Shown here in pieces: positions 1 to 8,064 of a DNA stretch of 64,000 nucleotides. How positions within the stretch are numbered: the stretch's first letter is position 1; each line of letters starts with the position of its first letter. Under the pieces are notes generated by a model that made no database searches, was not told the DNA's origin, and worked only from the letters and a program-made list of their open reading frames with translations. Origin of the DNA: Bradyrhizobium nivariense (GTDB taxonomy: Bacteria; Pseudomonadota; Alphaproteobacteria; Rhizobiales; Xanthobacteraceae). Location of the stretch: assembly GCF_029846715.1 (NCBI RefSeq), contig NZ_JARVWW010000031.1, positions 29,105 to 93,104 on the forward strand, read 5' to 3'. The translations under genes were made by a program, and so were the position numbers.

Positions 1-65
1 ACTCGCATCCGCGGCCGTCGTCCTGTTCTTCCGCTCGATGTTTTCGGTTTAGAGGGTCGGCATCG

Positions 66-1181
66 ATGCGCATCGCTCAACTTGCTCCCCTGGCCGAAAG
101 CGTCCCTCCCAAGCTCTACGGCGGCACGGAGCGGGTGGTGGCGTGGCTGGTGGATGAACTGGTCGAGCTAGGCCACGACGTCACGCTGTTCGCGAGCGGC
201 GACTCCCGGACGAAAGGCGAGGTTCATCCCGTGTGGCCGCGCGCGCTGCGTCTCGGACGGAAGGGAGCCGATCCAAATGCAGCCTGCGCCGTGCTGCTGG
301 AGGCGATCGCAAAGCGTGCGAAAGACTTCGACGTGATCCACGCGCACATCGACTGGCTACCCCTTCCGCTGCTCAGTCGGCTCGGCGTGCCCTTCGTGAC
401 CACCATGCATGGCCGGCTTGACCTGCCGGGCCTTTCCGAGGTGCTGCGGCAGTTTCCCGGCGCGGGCTTCGTGTCGATATCGGACCATCAGCGTCTGCCG
501 TTGCCGGAGGCGAATTGGATCGCCACGATCCAGCACGGACTGCCATCGAACAACTTTCGCCCGTCTTTCGATCAAGGATCCTATCTGGCGTTCCTCGGCC
601 GCCTGACCGCGGAAAAGGGCCCCCAGGACGCCATCCGCATCGCGCGCGCCGCCGGAATGCCCTTGCGCATTGCCGCCAAGATTCCGCGCGGCGAGACAGT
701 CTACTTCAAGAAGCAACTTGAGCCCCACATCGACGGTCGGGCGGTCCAGCTCGTCGGCGAGGTGGACGAGGTGAAGAAGCAGCCGTTCCTCACGGAGGCC
801 GCGGCCCTGCTGTTTCCGATCGATTGGCCGGAGCCTTTCGGCCTCGTCATGATCGAGGCGATGGCCTGTGGGACGCCAGTGATCGCCTATCGCTCCGGCT
901 CCGTGCCCGAGGTCGTCGAGGACGGCGTGACCGGCTTCATCGTCGAGAACGAGGAGCAGGCTGCCAGAGCCGTGGGCGATCTGGGCCGGCTCGACAGACG
1001 AAAAGTACGCGCCCGCTTCGAGGAACGCTTCTCCGCGGACCGAATGGCGCGAGAGTATGAAAGCGCGTACCGCGGATTGATCGCTGCCGCAGCGGGGCAC
1101 TCGGCTGCGGCATTCCCAGCGCCAAACGCTGAATGTCGGCGCGAAACGAGGCCGGCCGACGAACTACCGGCGCCCAGCTAA
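66..1181 (+). CDS. Glycosyltransferase family 4 protein
   Basis: Predicted cytoplasmic GT-B sugar transferase of 371 residues, the usual length for the family. The N-terminal acceptor domain opens with the GGTERVV loop near residues 19-25. The C-terminal nucleotide-sugar domain shows FLGRLTAEKGP (176-186) and the EPFGLVMIE motif (256-264, the E-x7-E signature), followed by a GT4-type tail (CGTPVIA, VPEVVEDG). No signal peptide or membrane segment is visible. Donor and acceptor cannot be read from sequence; related rhizobial genes are annotated as mannosyl- or glucosyltransferases for envelope or storage glycans. The start ATG has a weak ribosome site. Family assignment is firm, substrate unknown. 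Confidence 0.9.
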   Translation: MRIAQLAPLAESVPPKLYGGTERVVAWLVDELVELGHDVTLFASGDSRTKGEVHPVWPRALRLGRKGADPNAACAVLLEAIAKRAKDFDVIHAHIDWLPLPLLSRLGVPFVTTMHGRLDLPGLSEVLRQFPGAGFVSISDHQRLPLPEANWIATIQHGLPSNNFRPSFDQGSYLAFLGRLTAEKGPQDAIRIARAAGMPLRIAAKIPRGETVYFKKQLEPHIDGRAVQLVGEVDEVKKQPFLTEAAALLFPIDWPEPFGLVMIEAMACGTPVIAYRSGSVPEVVEDGVTGFIVENEEQAARAVGDLGRLDRRKVRARFEERFSADRMAREYESAYRGLIAAAAGHSAAAFPAPNAECRRETRPADELPAPS

Positions 1182-1259
1182 CCGATTTTTCGATGCCCCT
1201 TGAAAATGGTTCCCGGACATCCATATGACATCCATGCACCATCCCACTGGATGGTTGAA

Positions 1260-1691
1260 ATGGATGCTTTCATGGCCGACAATGTGCGCGAGCTGCGACC
1301 CCGGATCCCCGATACCGAGAAGATCACGATCAACCTTGGCTATGTCGATCTGGGTCAGGTCGATCTGATGGTGGAGGAAGGGTTCTATTCGAACCGCACG
1401 GATTTCATCCGGACGGCCATCCGCAACCAGCTCGAACGCCACGCGGACGTCGTGAAGCAGTCGACGGTCCGAAAGAGCTTGGACCTGGGTTTGCGGACCT
1501 ACAGCCGCGAGGACCTCGAAGCGGCGCGGCGCGCCGGCGAGATGTTGCACATCAACGTGCTGGGTCTCGCGACCATCGCCCAGGATGTCACCCCCGAGCT
1601 GGCCCGCGCCACCATTGCTTCGGTCTCGGTGCTCGGTGCCCTTCACGCCACCCCCGCGGTCAAGGCCGCTCTCTCCGACAGAACAAGGTGA
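1260..1691 (+). CDS. Ribbon-helix-helix (CopG-like) DNA-binding protein
   Basis: Small predicted regulator. Residues about 20-60 read as a beta strand (KITINLGYVDLGQ) followed by two helices with NRTDFIRTAIRNQLE, the classic RHH pattern of a dimeric DNA-binding protein. The C-terminal half has no domain I recognise. I chose ATG 1260; ATG 1251 and 1206 and TTG 1200 are also in frame and no strong ribosome site decides between them. Its stop overlaps the GTG start of the downstream esterase (GTGA), so the two are probably translationally coupled, and it may regulate that gene. The regulatory target is inference. Confidence 0.8.
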   Translation: MDAFMADNVRELRPRIPDTEKITINLGYVDLGQVDLMVEEGFYSNRTDFIRTAIRNQLERHADVVKQSTVRKSLDLGLRTYSREDLEAARRAGEMLHINVLGLATIAQDVTPELARATIASVSVLGALHATPAVKAALSDRTR

Positions 1692-2875
1692 ATGCGATGC
1701 TGAATCAGAACATGATATCCGAGGCCACGCGCCTCACGCGTGCGGGCCAACTGGTTGAGGCCACCACGCTCCTGCAGCGCATGCTCCGCGGCGAGTCGCC
1801 AGAACCGCCCCACGCTCGAGTCTCGCCAGCTCGGTTCGAGCCGCCAACCATCGACGTGAAGGCCAACGTCGTCGAGGAGAAGGAAAGCCAACCAACCGCC
1901 CGGGTTTCTCCCGCTCCTTTGCAACGCAAAAGCATCGCCCGGTTCGATCGCTTGAAAGACTTCCCCGGACTCAACCTGCGTGGTCCGATGACCCGCGCTC
2001 CCCCCGCCACGACGGATATCGCGCCCGAAGGGACGAGATTCATCGCAGGCACCTTCCGCAGCGCGGATGGAAGCCGGAATTACAAGGTGTTCGTCCCAAG
2101 CCGCTCCCAAGAAAGGCCGCTTCCTTTGGTCGTCATGCTTCACGGCTGCACCCAGTCGCCGGACGACTTCGCAGCCGGTACCCGGATGAATTTCCTGGCG
2201 GAAGAGCGAAATTGCTTCGTGGTCTATCCGGAGCAGCCCAGCGGAGCCAACCAGGCGAAATGCTGGAATTGGTTTCGCACGGGCGACCAGCAGCGGGACT
2301 GCGGGGAGCCTTCGCTGATCGCAGGCATCACTCGCCAGGTCATGCGGGATTATCCGATCGATCCGAAGCGGGTCTACGTCGCAGGTCTGTCGGCCGGCGG
2401 GGCGGCCGCCGCCATCATGGCAGCGACCCACGCCGATCTGTACGCGGCCGTCGGGATCCATTCCGGCCTCGCCTGCGGGGCGGCAAGCGATCTTCCCTCC
2501 GCGTTCGTCGCCATGCGGCAGGGCGGCGGGTCTAAAATTGCCGATGGTGGACCGCCAGTGCCGACCATCGTTTTCCATGGCGACCGCGACAGCACGGTGC
2601 ATCCAAGCAATGGAGACCGGATTGTCGAGCAGTCCGCCAAGGCGGCAGGTTTGAAAGCGAAGATGATCGACGGACGAGTGCCCAATGGGCACGCCTATAC
2701 CCGCACGAACCTTGCCGACGCCGACGGTCGCGCCGTCTCCGAGCACTGGAATGTTCACGGTGCCGGCCACGCCTGGTCTGGCGGCAGTCCCGCCGGCTCT
2801 TACACCGATCCGCGCGGGCCGGACGCGACGAGGGAGATGCTGCGCTTCTTCCTCGAGCATTCCCTCCCGGGTTAG
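1688..2875 (+). CDS. PHB depolymerase-family esterase (LpqC-like)
   Basis: Alpha/beta-hydrolase of 395 residues in the extracellular PHB depolymerase/feruloyl esterase family. Visible elements: oxyanion region LHGCTQSPDDF (151-161), lipase box GLSAGG with nucleophile Ser235, an acid in FHGDRDSTVH (Asp299 or 301) and catalytic His361 in GAGHAWSGG. About 115 N-terminal residues before the hydrolase domain are low-complexity and proline-rich, with no evident signal peptide, so an intracellular role is possible. Members hydrolyse short-chain polyhydroxyalkanoate or other esters; the true substrate is unknown. The GTG start overlaps the upstream RHH gene, indicating one transcript. Confidence 0.88.
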   Translation: MNAMLNQNMISEATRLTRAGQLVEATTLLQRMLRGESPEPPHARVSPARFEPPTIDVKANVVEEKESQPTARVSPAPLQRKSIARFDRLKDFPGLNLRGPMTRAPPATTDIAPEGTRFIAGTFRSADGSRNYKVFVPSRSQERPLPLVVMLHGCTQSPDDFAAGTRMNFLAEERNCFVVYPEQPSGANQAKCWNWFRTGDQQRDCGEPSLIAGITRQVMRDYPIDPKRVYVAGLSAGGAAAAIMAATHADLYAAVGIHSGLACGAASDLPSAFVAMRQGGGSKIADGGPPVPTIVFHGDRDSTVHPSNGDRIVEQSAKAAGLKAKMIDGRVPNGHAYTRTNLADADGRAVSEHWNVHGAGHAWSGGSPAGSYTDPRGPDATREMLRFFLEHSLPG

Positions 2876-2985
2876 TCGGGCTTCGCAACGCGAGCCGTCG
2901 CCCGGCGCGTCGCCGAATTTCCGGATCGGCTTGGGGGCGCCGAAACCCGCCGTTCGCGGAATTCCCACTGCGGCGTTGGCGGTGC

Positions 2986-3348
2986 CTACGCCTGATCCGG
3001 AGCTACCCGCCTGACGGCCCTGACGATGTCCTCTGGACGATAGGGCTTCTGCAATATCAGACTTCCGGGAACAGGACGGGGCGCGACGGGCGAGAAACCG
3101 GTCGCATAGATCACCGGGAGTCCGGGATCATGCTCGCGGCAGCGTTCGGCGATCTGCCATCCGTCGACGCTTCCGGGCAGTTTGACGTCCGTGATGAGAA
3201 GGTCGACGACCCGCCGCCCGCACCACGCCAGCGCGTCCTCGCCATTGGCTGCATGGACGACGTGGTATCCTTCCTCTAGCAGAGCCTCCACCATGAACTC
3301 GCGGATGACAGGGTCGTCCTCGACGAGGAGTATTCGCACCGCCGACAC
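2986..3348 (-). CDS. Single-domain response regulator
   Basis: Stand-alone CheY-like receiver of 120 residues. VRILLVEDDP gives the acidic pair, LLITDVKLPG carries the phospho-acceptor Asp, YATGF the conserved Thr-type switch region, and LQKPYRP the conserved Lys. There is no output domain, so it probably passes phosphate or docks on a partner, as many rhizobial FixJ/CpdR-like receivers do. I chose GTG 3348 (reads MSAVRILL) because GAGG lies just upstream and it gives a normal receiver length; the open frame runs 29 codons further. No histidine kinase gene lies nearby in the window. Confidence 0.88.
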   Translation of the reverse strand: MSAVRILLVEDDPVIREFMVEALLEEGYHVVHAANGEDALAWCGRRVVDLLITDVKLPGSVDGWQIAERCREHDPGLPVIYATGFSPVAPRPVPGSLILQKPYRPEDIVRAVRRVAPDQA

Positions 3349-3438
3349 CTCAAATTCAGGACAGAGGGTTTCTGCCGACGGCTGACGCCTGATCGCGGCC
3401 GGCAAGCCCGCTCTCACCGGCGGGCTTGCCGGCAAGCG

Positions 3439-3795
3439 TTAGAACCCGGAATAGTAATCATTGACTGCTCTCGCTCGTCCGGGGTCATCCCAATCCCAGG
3501 CGTTGTCGTTGCCATACTTCGGCGCACCCTGGAGCCTGTCTGCGGTGAGATTGGTTCGGTACCCGCCAAGGCCCGTGTCGTACTTCAAGGACTGCCATGG
3601 CAGCGGGTAGTGATCGTCTCCGATGCCCAGGAAGCCGCCGAAGCCGAGAACCGCGTACGATACTTGGCCGCTGACCTTGTCGATCATCACGCGCTCGATC
3701 GAGCCGATCTTCTGGGCGTCGGTGCCATAGACGGCAGTGCCTTCGACCTTGTCGCTACCGATCAGCGTTCCTGTTTCACGCCTTTCCGTTTCCAT
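3439..3795 (-). CDS. PRC-barrel domain protein
   Basis: Small soluble protein of 118 residues. Residues about 8-75 (GTLIGSDKVEGTAVYG, KIGSIERVMIDKVSGQVSYAV, LGIGDDHYPLPWQSLKYD) match the PRC-barrel fold, a beta barrel also found in photosynthetic reaction centre H subunits and RimM. Stand-alone copies are common in rhizobia and often stress-induced. Start fixed at ATG 3795 by AAGGAGGAGG directly upstream. A GGAAC-N17-AGTT site at 3829-3854 suggests control by the general stress sigma factor EcfG. The molecular partner is unknown. Confidence 0.87.
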   Translation of the reverse strand: METERRETGTLIGSDKVEGTAVYGTDAQKIGSIERVMIDKVSGQVSYAVLGFGGFLGIGDDHYPLPWQSLKYDTGLGGYRTNLTADRLQGAPKYGNDNAWDWDDPGRARAVNDYYSGF

Positions 3796-3828
3796 CGCAT
3801 CCTCCTCCTTGAAACGTTGATGCATGAC

Positions 3829-3854
3829 AACTGCGATCAGCAGGTGCTCGTTCC
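3829..3854 (-). promoter_or_regulatory. Candidate EcfG (general stress) promoter for the PRC-barrel gene
   Basis: Reading the minus strand: GGAAC, 17 bases, AGTT. This resembles the GGAAC-N16/17-cGTT consensus known for EcfG in Bradyrhizobium. It lies about 35 bases before the chosen start. The match is by eye. Confidence 0.5.
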
Positions 3855-3870
3855 TCCGCTTTCTCGATCG

Positions 3871-4169
3871 CTAAGACCGACCGGTAAGTGAGGCGCCGGA
3901 TTTGCGGAGCGCCTCGCGCTCCTCGCAGAGGTCTTCGACCTTCGCTCCCATCGGCGAAAGCAGAAGCTCCGCGGCCGCCGTCGGAACGCCGGCTCGCTGC
4001 AGCATCCGAATCGGTCGTCCTGCGCCGGGCGCGAGATTAGCGTCAGATTGTCGCCTACGTTCGCTGCACGGGCCGGTCCCCATTCGCTCATGAAAGCAAT
4101 GAACGGACGGGCCACGTCGCCAAGCAGGCCGCAACAGACCATCGTCACGACAGCCTGCGTGAGCATCAT
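3871..4169 (-). pseudogene. Small hypothetical protein, frameshifted
   Basis: The first part starts at ATG 4169, overlaps the upstream stop (ATGATG) and has GGAGGT before it, so it is coupled to the 4166-4492 gene. It reads MMLTQAVVTMVCCGLLGDVA then a conserved-looking ARAANVGDNLTLIS. Sensible coding then continues in another frame (GAGRPIRMLQRAGVPTAAAE...EALRKSG), ending at 3871. A one-base indel near 4035-4050 best explains this. The joined protein would be about 98 residues with a hydrophobic N-terminus. No family recognised. Sequencing error is an alternative to a real mutation. Confidence 0.5.
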
Positions 4170-4492
4170 GCTGACCTCCGCAAGGCGGCGGCCCAGGGCC
4201 GCCGCAGCCGCATCGGCACGCCCCCGGGGGGCGGCGGATCGTCGTCGCCGTCGAGCCGCCTCAGCGCGGCGAGGATGTCCGCGAGCCGGATCGTGTGGCC
4301 CATGCCGGGAATTTCCCGTAGCGCGGGACAGGATTCGACCGCGAACATGTCGGACGCCCATGACGACAGGATGATCCGCTTCTCCGGTACGGAGAGTTCG
4401 TCGTCGTTCAGGACGTCCTCCGGAGAAGCATAGTGCGCTGCCGGATGGAAGAATGGATTGAGATTGCCGGTGTTCGTGTTGGCGTTGGTCAT
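4166..4492 (-). CDS. Hypothetical protein (108 aa)
   Basis: Opens MTNANTNTGNLNPFFHPA and contains a segment PEDVLNDDELSVPEKRIILSSWASD resembling a short helical module seen in many Rhizobiales small proteins, then LADILAALRRLDGDDDPPPP and a basic tail. No catalytic motif, no membrane segment. Ribosome site AAAGGAG lies upstream of ATG 4492. First gene of a two-gene unit with the overlapping frameshifted gene at 3871-4169. Function unknown. Confidence 0.75.
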   Translation of the reverse strand: MTNANTNTGNLNPFFHPAAHYASPEDVLNDDELSVPEKRIILSSWASDMFAVESCPALREIPGMGHTIRLADILAALRRLDGDDDPPPPGGVPMRLRRPWAAALRRSA

Positions 4493-4564
4493 CGATTGCC
4501 TCTCTTTACGCTCCTTTCGTCGGGACCGGTTTCGGGCGGCGACGACCGCCGCCCGTGATGGTCT

Positions 4565-5054
4565 TTACTGCGAGTTGATCGCGATGCGCTTGACGCCCGC
4601 GCGCGGGTTTTCCGATTTCGGAAGCGAGATCGTCAGGACGCCGTTCTTGAACGACGCCTCGGCCGTGTCCTACTCGACGTTCTCGAGCGCGATCTGCCGC
4701 TGGAACGAGCCGTAGTAGCGTTCGGTGAAGTATTTGCCTTGGTCCTTGCGCTCGTTCTTCTTCTCGCCGCTGATGGTCAGCACCCCGTTGGCGATTTCGA
4801 TCTGGACGTCGTTCTCCGCCATGCCGGGAAGCTCGGCCGAGATCGTCAGCGCCTTGTCGGTCTCGCTGAGCTCGATCTTGGGCCAGCCAAATTGCCCTTC
4901 CATGAGCGGCGACAGGCTTGTGCCGCCGAAGCCGCGGAAGACGTCGTCGAACAGCCGGTTCATTTCGCGATGCAGCGTCATGAACGGATCATGGCTGCCG
5001 CGCCGGCGCGAGCTCCTGGTTTCTGGACCAGGGAATGAGATCACGAACTGCCAT
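4565..5054 (-). pseudogene. Hsp20/alpha-crystallin gene broken by a frameshift and a stop
   Basis: Second small heat shock gene of the pair. From ATG 5054 (ribosome site AAGGAGA) the frame reads MAVRDLIPWSRNQE, the usual N-terminus of this subfamily, but stops at 4989-4991. The rest of the protein (HDPFMTLHREMNRLFDDVFRGF, then the alpha-crystallin domain with LPGMAENDVQIEI and GVLTISGEKK) continues in the adjacent frame. A TAG at 4670-4672 interrupts ENVE/DTAEASFKNGVLTI, and the true C-terminus continues in frame to the TAA at 4565. An intact version would be about 165 residues. Lies 83 bases downstream of the intact hsp20, probably same transcript. Confidence 0.85.
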
Positions 5055-5137
5055 GGTTCTTCTCCTTCGTTGCATGGGCCAGGGAGCGCGGCCACGCTTG
5101 CGCGCGCTGCGTTCCGCTGTCGAACCTCGATCAGGCG

Positions 5138-5599
5138 TCAGGCCGCCTTCTTCTGCTCGATCTGCGAGGCGGGAGAGGAGCCGCTTCCGATCTGGATCCG
5201 GCGCGGCTTCATGGCTTCCGGCACCTCGCGGACGAGATCGATGATCAGCAGTCCGTCGCGGAAGGAGGCCTCCTTCACCTGAACGTAGTCGGCGAGGTTG
5301 AACACGCGCCGGAAAGGACGCGCGGCGATGCCCCGGTACAGGTATTCGCCAGCCGCTTCCTCGGGCTTCCTGCCCTCGATCGTGAGCGCATTCTGCTCAG
5401 CCGTCACGGCGATGTCGTCGGCTCCGAAGCCGGCGACGGCGACCGAGATCCGGTAGTGATCCTCGCTGGTGCGTTCGATGTTGTACGGGGGATAGTGGTC
5501 TTCGCTCGCCTGACGGAGCGTGCTGTCGACGAGGTCGGCCAGGTGGTCGAAGCCGATGGTGGAGCGCCACAGAGGCGCAAAGTCAAAGGTGGTCCTCAT
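5138..5599 (-). CDS. Hsp20 family small heat shock protein (IbpA-like)
   Basis: ATP-independent holdase of 153 residues, normal length. N-terminus MRTTFDFAPLWRSTIGFDHL and YPPYNIER are typical of the IbpA/HspA class A proteins of rhizobia. The alpha-crystallin domain runs about residues 35-130 (DHYRISVAVAGF, ALTIEGRK, FRRVFNLADYVQV, ASFRDGLLIIDL), followed by a C-terminal tail that contains RRIQIG, an I-x-I-like oligomerisation motif. Start fixed by GGAGG eleven bases before ATG. Upstream lie a ROSE-type leader and an RpoH-like promoter, so it should be heat-induced at transcription and translation. Acts in the cytoplasm. Confidence 0.95.
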   Translation of the reverse strand: MRTTFDFAPLWRSTIGFDHLADLVDSTLRQASEDHYPPYNIERTSEDHYRISVAVAGFGADDIAVTAEQNALTIEGRKPEEAAGEYLYRGIAARPFRRVFNLADYVQVKEASFRDGLLIIDLVREVPEAMKPRRIQIGSGSSPASQIEQKKAA

Positions 5600-5718
5600 A
5601 ACCAAGTCCTCCAAAGAGCAAGATGGATACAAGGAGCGCAAGGCTGGAGTCAGACTGGTGCCCGGCCCGGCGCCCGCGCCGGACCCGTGAAGGCGCCCGG
5701 CACACCGCTCTCGCGGCG
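5600..5718 (-). promoter_or_regulatory. ROSE-type RNA thermometer in the hsp20 leader
   Basis: On the minus strand the last bases before the start contain TTGCTCTTTGGAGGAC (5606-5621). The UUGCUC and GAGGAC arms can pair across a UUUG loop, including a central G-G mismatch, masking the Shine-Dalgarno. This matches the conserved U-U/C-G-C-U and AGGA pairing of ROSE elements described in Bradyrhizobium small heat shock genes. The upstream part of the leader is GC-rich with further pairing potential (GGCGCCTTC...GCGCGGGCGCC). The 5' end is inferred from the promoter. Confidence 0.75.
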
Positions 5719-5725
5719 AAAAATC

Positions 5726-5753
5726 AAATAGAAAAACGAGAAGTCGTTTCAAG
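5726..5753 (-). promoter_or_regulatory. Candidate RpoH (sigma-32) promoter for hsp20
   Basis: Minus strand CTTGAAA, 15 bases, CTATTT. It fits the CTTGAAA/C-x-x-TATxT-like heat shock promoter pattern, about 130 bases before the hsp20 start, which leaves room for a ROSE leader. Confidence 0.6.
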
Positions 5754-5962
5754 GGGCGGATCGAAAAAAATTCGTGCGCCCTCGGTCGCGGTGCAGAGCT
5801 GTCGGCCATTGCGGCATCGCAAACGCAGGCCAAGAATTTGGGCATTCGACCGCCGCCGGAATCTTGACTCAGGTATCGCCCCGAATATTTTTGCGTCGGG
5901 AAATTCTCTTTCCCAGTTTTCTAAGCACCGAAGGACCGTGACGACCGTCAGGAGTGACGACG

Positions 5963-6199
5963 ATGCTCGACGAAGACTTTGCCCGCATTCGTGCGCACCG
6001 CAACAACATCCACCGCTATCGACGCCTGCTGGGGACGAGGCTGTCGGACATCGAACGCCAATTTATCGAGAGACGGCTCGCCGAGGAGGAGACAGCGCTA
6101 AAGGCGCTGGCCGTCAAAACGTTCCCGGTCGCATTTACCCCTCCAAAAGGTCAGCCGGCTTCCTCGAGGCGGTCGTCCTTGGCCCAATTTTGCCCTTGA
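5963..6199 (+). CDS. Small hypothetical helical protein (78 aa)
   Basis: MLDEDFARIRAHRNNIHRYR followed by RRLAEEETALKAL: charged, predicted alpha-helical and coiled-coil-like, no membrane segment. AGGAG lies 8 bases before ATG 5963 and overlaps the alternative GTG 5954, which decides the start. The last 20 residues (PPKGQPASSRRSS...) are atypical and may be an extended tail caused by a lost stop. Function unknown. Confidence 0.7.
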   Translation: MLDEDFARIRAHRNNIHRYRRLLGTRLSDIERQFIERRLAEEETALKALAVKTFPVAFTPPKGQPASSRRSSLAQFCP

Positions 6200-6388
6200 G
6201 TGCCACCGCAAACATACCCAGTGAATCGATGCTCCGCCTCCTGATCCGCGAGCGAGCAGCGGGGGCCGCTTCATCGGTTTGCATGCTTAGGCCTCGCATC
6301 GCTTCCGCGTTGTGAGACGTCCTAAGATTGGAACTGGCGGCTCTTCCCAGTCTTAAAACGAATATTTCCAACCGACGGGAGCAACGAC

Positions 6389-6691
6389 ATGCCTCGTGGC
6401 GATAAGTCAAGTTACACGGACAAGCAGAAGCGACAGGCCGAGCATATCGAAGAAGGCTATGAACACCGTGGCGTCCCGGAGAAAGAAGCCGAACGACGCG
6501 CGTGGGCGACCGTGAACAAGGAGACCCACGGCGGGAAGAAGAGCGGATCGGGCCGCGGCACTGAGGAAGATCATTCGCCATCTCGAAAAGGTGGCCGATT
6601 GGGCGGTGCGGCCTCGGCCAAGCGTCCGGCATCGGAGCGTTCGAGGTCCGCCAAGAAGGCTGCCAAGACCAGAAAACGACGCGCGGCGTAA
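6389..6691 (+). CDS. Small basic 'plasmid stabilisation'-type protein
   Basis: 100 residues. The N-terminal half (YTDKQKRQAEHIEEGYEHRG, EKEAERRAWATVNKETHGGKKSGSG) matches a widespread small stress-associated family often labelled plasmid stabilisation protein or Rho termination factor-like, without proven role. The C-terminal half is a Lys/Arg/Ser/Ala-rich tail (SAKKAAKTRKRRAA) resembling histone H1-like tails, so nucleic-acid binding is plausible. Good ribosome site GGGAG. Followed 20 bases later by a 49-residue membrane protein. Confidence 0.82.
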   Translation: MPRGDKSSYTDKQKRQAEHIEEGYEHRGVPEKEAERRAWATVNKETHGGKKSGSGRGTEEDHSPSRKGGRLGGAASAKRPASERSRSAKKAAKTRKRRAA

Positions 6692-6711
6692 GTCATCGAA
6701 AGGAGAGCAAG

Positions 6712-6861
6712 ATGGGTCTCGAAGCCGTCTTTTTCCTTGGAGCGCTTGTACTACTCACGGTGCTGATCTACGGCGTCCTTAGCTATCGCTATCGAAACCG
6801 GGCGTTGGATCGCGTAGCCGAAGACGTCACGCGCGAGAGATATCGGAAGAACGAAACTTAG
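6712..6861 (+). CDS. Small membrane protein (49 aa)
   Basis: Reads MGLEAVFFLGALVLLTVLIYG, one N-terminal transmembrane helix of about 20 residues, then a basic cytoplasmic tail (SYRYRNRALDRVAEDVTRERY). AAAGGAGAG lies just before ATG. Such single-span peptides are common in Rhizobiales; function unknown. Co-directional and 20 bases after the basic protein gene, probably one operon. Confidence 0.7.
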   Translation: MGLEAVFFLGALVLLTVLIYGVLSYRYRNRALDRVAEDVTRERYRKNET

Positions 6862-6903
6862 TGCGACGCAGTCTGTCTAGGCGACGTCGACCATACCGAC
6901 CCG

Positions 6904-7356
6904 TCACGTCTTTCCCTTTGCGATATCGATCAGCGCTATGCCCAGATCTGGCTCCTTCTTCCGTCTGAGGTGAGCTGCCGTGTCCGCGATGACAACCTCG
7001 AGCGTCGGTCTAACCTTTCCTTCGAGAAGATGCCCGCCCCGGGTTGTACCGTCGGCCAGACCCAGGACCACATGCACGTGGAGGCTCGCCTTTCCGTCGT
7101 CGCCAACCGCAATATCGCCAATCGCACTCAACACCTCACACTGCTCCGCGACCTCGATTTTCTTGTAGGTCTTCTTCTCGAGATCGAACCAGCCAACGGT
7201 TGCCCTTTCGAAGGCGCCGATGGCTGTGAGCGACGCCGCCGTGATTGCGGCGTCGTTCGCGAACTTGGTGAGCGTCGTGAACGCTTCCTCGCCGGAGTCG
7301 AGGATGACGACGCGGGTTTCAGGACCCGCCTTGCCCGATATCTTGACACTCTCCAT
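6904..7356 (-). CDS. PPC/DUF296 domain protein
   Basis: 150 residues, the whole length being one PPC (plants and prokaryotes conserved) domain: GEEAFTTLTKFANDAAITAASLTAIGAFERATVGWFD, then the hallmark HVHVVLG and GGHLLEG metal-binding histidines and ALEVVI-like end. In plants the domain sits on AT-hook DNA-binding proteins; stand-alone bacterial forms trimerise and their role is unknown. It follows the PfpI-like gene by 5 bases and so is probably co-transcribed. A decayed paralogue lies at 8958-9384. Confidence 0.9.
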   Translation of the reverse strand: MESVKISGKAGPETRVVILDSGEEAFTTLTKFANDAAITAASLTAIGAFERATVGWFDLEKKTYKKIEVAEQCEVLSAIGDIAVGDDGKASLHVHVVLGLADGTTRGGHLLEGKVRPTLEVVIADTAAHLRRKKEPDLGIALIDIAKGKT

Positions 7357-7361
7357 CGTCG

Positions 7362-7922
7362 TCAGGCCGCGCTGCGCTGGGTGTGTCGACCTTCCTTGAC
7401 CTCTTCCACGATCTTGGCGCAGAAGGCCTCGAGATCGCCCGGGTTGCGGGAAGTGATGACGCCCTGATCGACGACGACCTCAGCGTCCTCCCACTTCGCT
7501 CCTGCGTTCGCTACATCCGTCTTGATCGACTTGAAGGAGGTCATCTTGCGACCTTTCGCGATCCCGGTCTCGATGAGAAGCCAAGGGGCGTGGCACACGG
7601 CCGCGACGATCTTCTTGGCATCGAAAATATCCTTGATGAACTTCAGCGCCTTGGGCTCAACCCGCAGAAGATCCGGATTGATCTGCCCGCCCGGCAATAC
7701 GATCGCGTCGTAGTCGGCGGCCGATGCCTCGTCGAGCGTCTTGTCGACCTTCACCGGTCGTCCCCAATCCTTCTTGTCCCAGCCCTTGATCTCGCCTGCG
7801 GCGAGCGAAACGACATCGACCGTTGCGCCAGCCTTCTTCAAGCGCTCCTGCGGCACTTCCAGCTCGGCCTGCTCGAAGCCGTTTGTGGCGAGAATGGCGA
7901 TCTTTTTGCCGGTCAGATCCAT
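7362..7922 (-). CDS. DJ-1/PfpI family protein (class I glutamine amidotransferase-like)
   Basis: 186 residues, normal for the PfpI/YhbO subgroup. KKIAILATNGFEQAELEVP contains the conserved Glu region, DAIVLPGGQINPDLLR the turn, and AAVCHAPWLLIE the nucleophilic elbow with Cys and adjacent His. Family members act as cysteine hydrolases, chaperones or glyoxal/methylglyoxal detoxifying enzymes under stress; which applies is not decidable. Start ATG 7922 is chosen because the domain begins there; the frame continues upstream without homology. Operon with the PPC gene; divergent from the dehydrogenase at 8065. Confidence 0.92.
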   Translation of the reverse strand: MDLTGKKIAILATNGFEQAELEVPQERLKKAGATVDVVSLAAGEIKGWDKKDWGRPVKVDKTLDEASAADYDAIVLPGGQINPDLLRVEPKALKFIKDIFDAKKIVAAVCHAPWLLIETGIAKGRKMTSFKSIKTDVANAGAKWEDAEVVVDQGVITSRNPGDLEAFCAKIVEEVKEGRHTQRSAA

Positions 7923-8064
7923 GGGTCCAATCCTTCGTTGTGGGGTTTTGTCCAACAATCGATCTTCTCGAACATCGTTCCTGAAAAGGCCAGATCGGTC
8001 GGCGATTAGGACCCGACCGCCGCGACGACGGTTATGAGGATTGAAAGCAGCAGGAGAGTTTCGC

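Noticed and set aside
1643..2968. 441-residue minus-strand frame
   Set aside because: Lies fully opposite the esterase gene with all its catalytic motifs; no ribosome site or family-like sequence. A GC-rich shadow.
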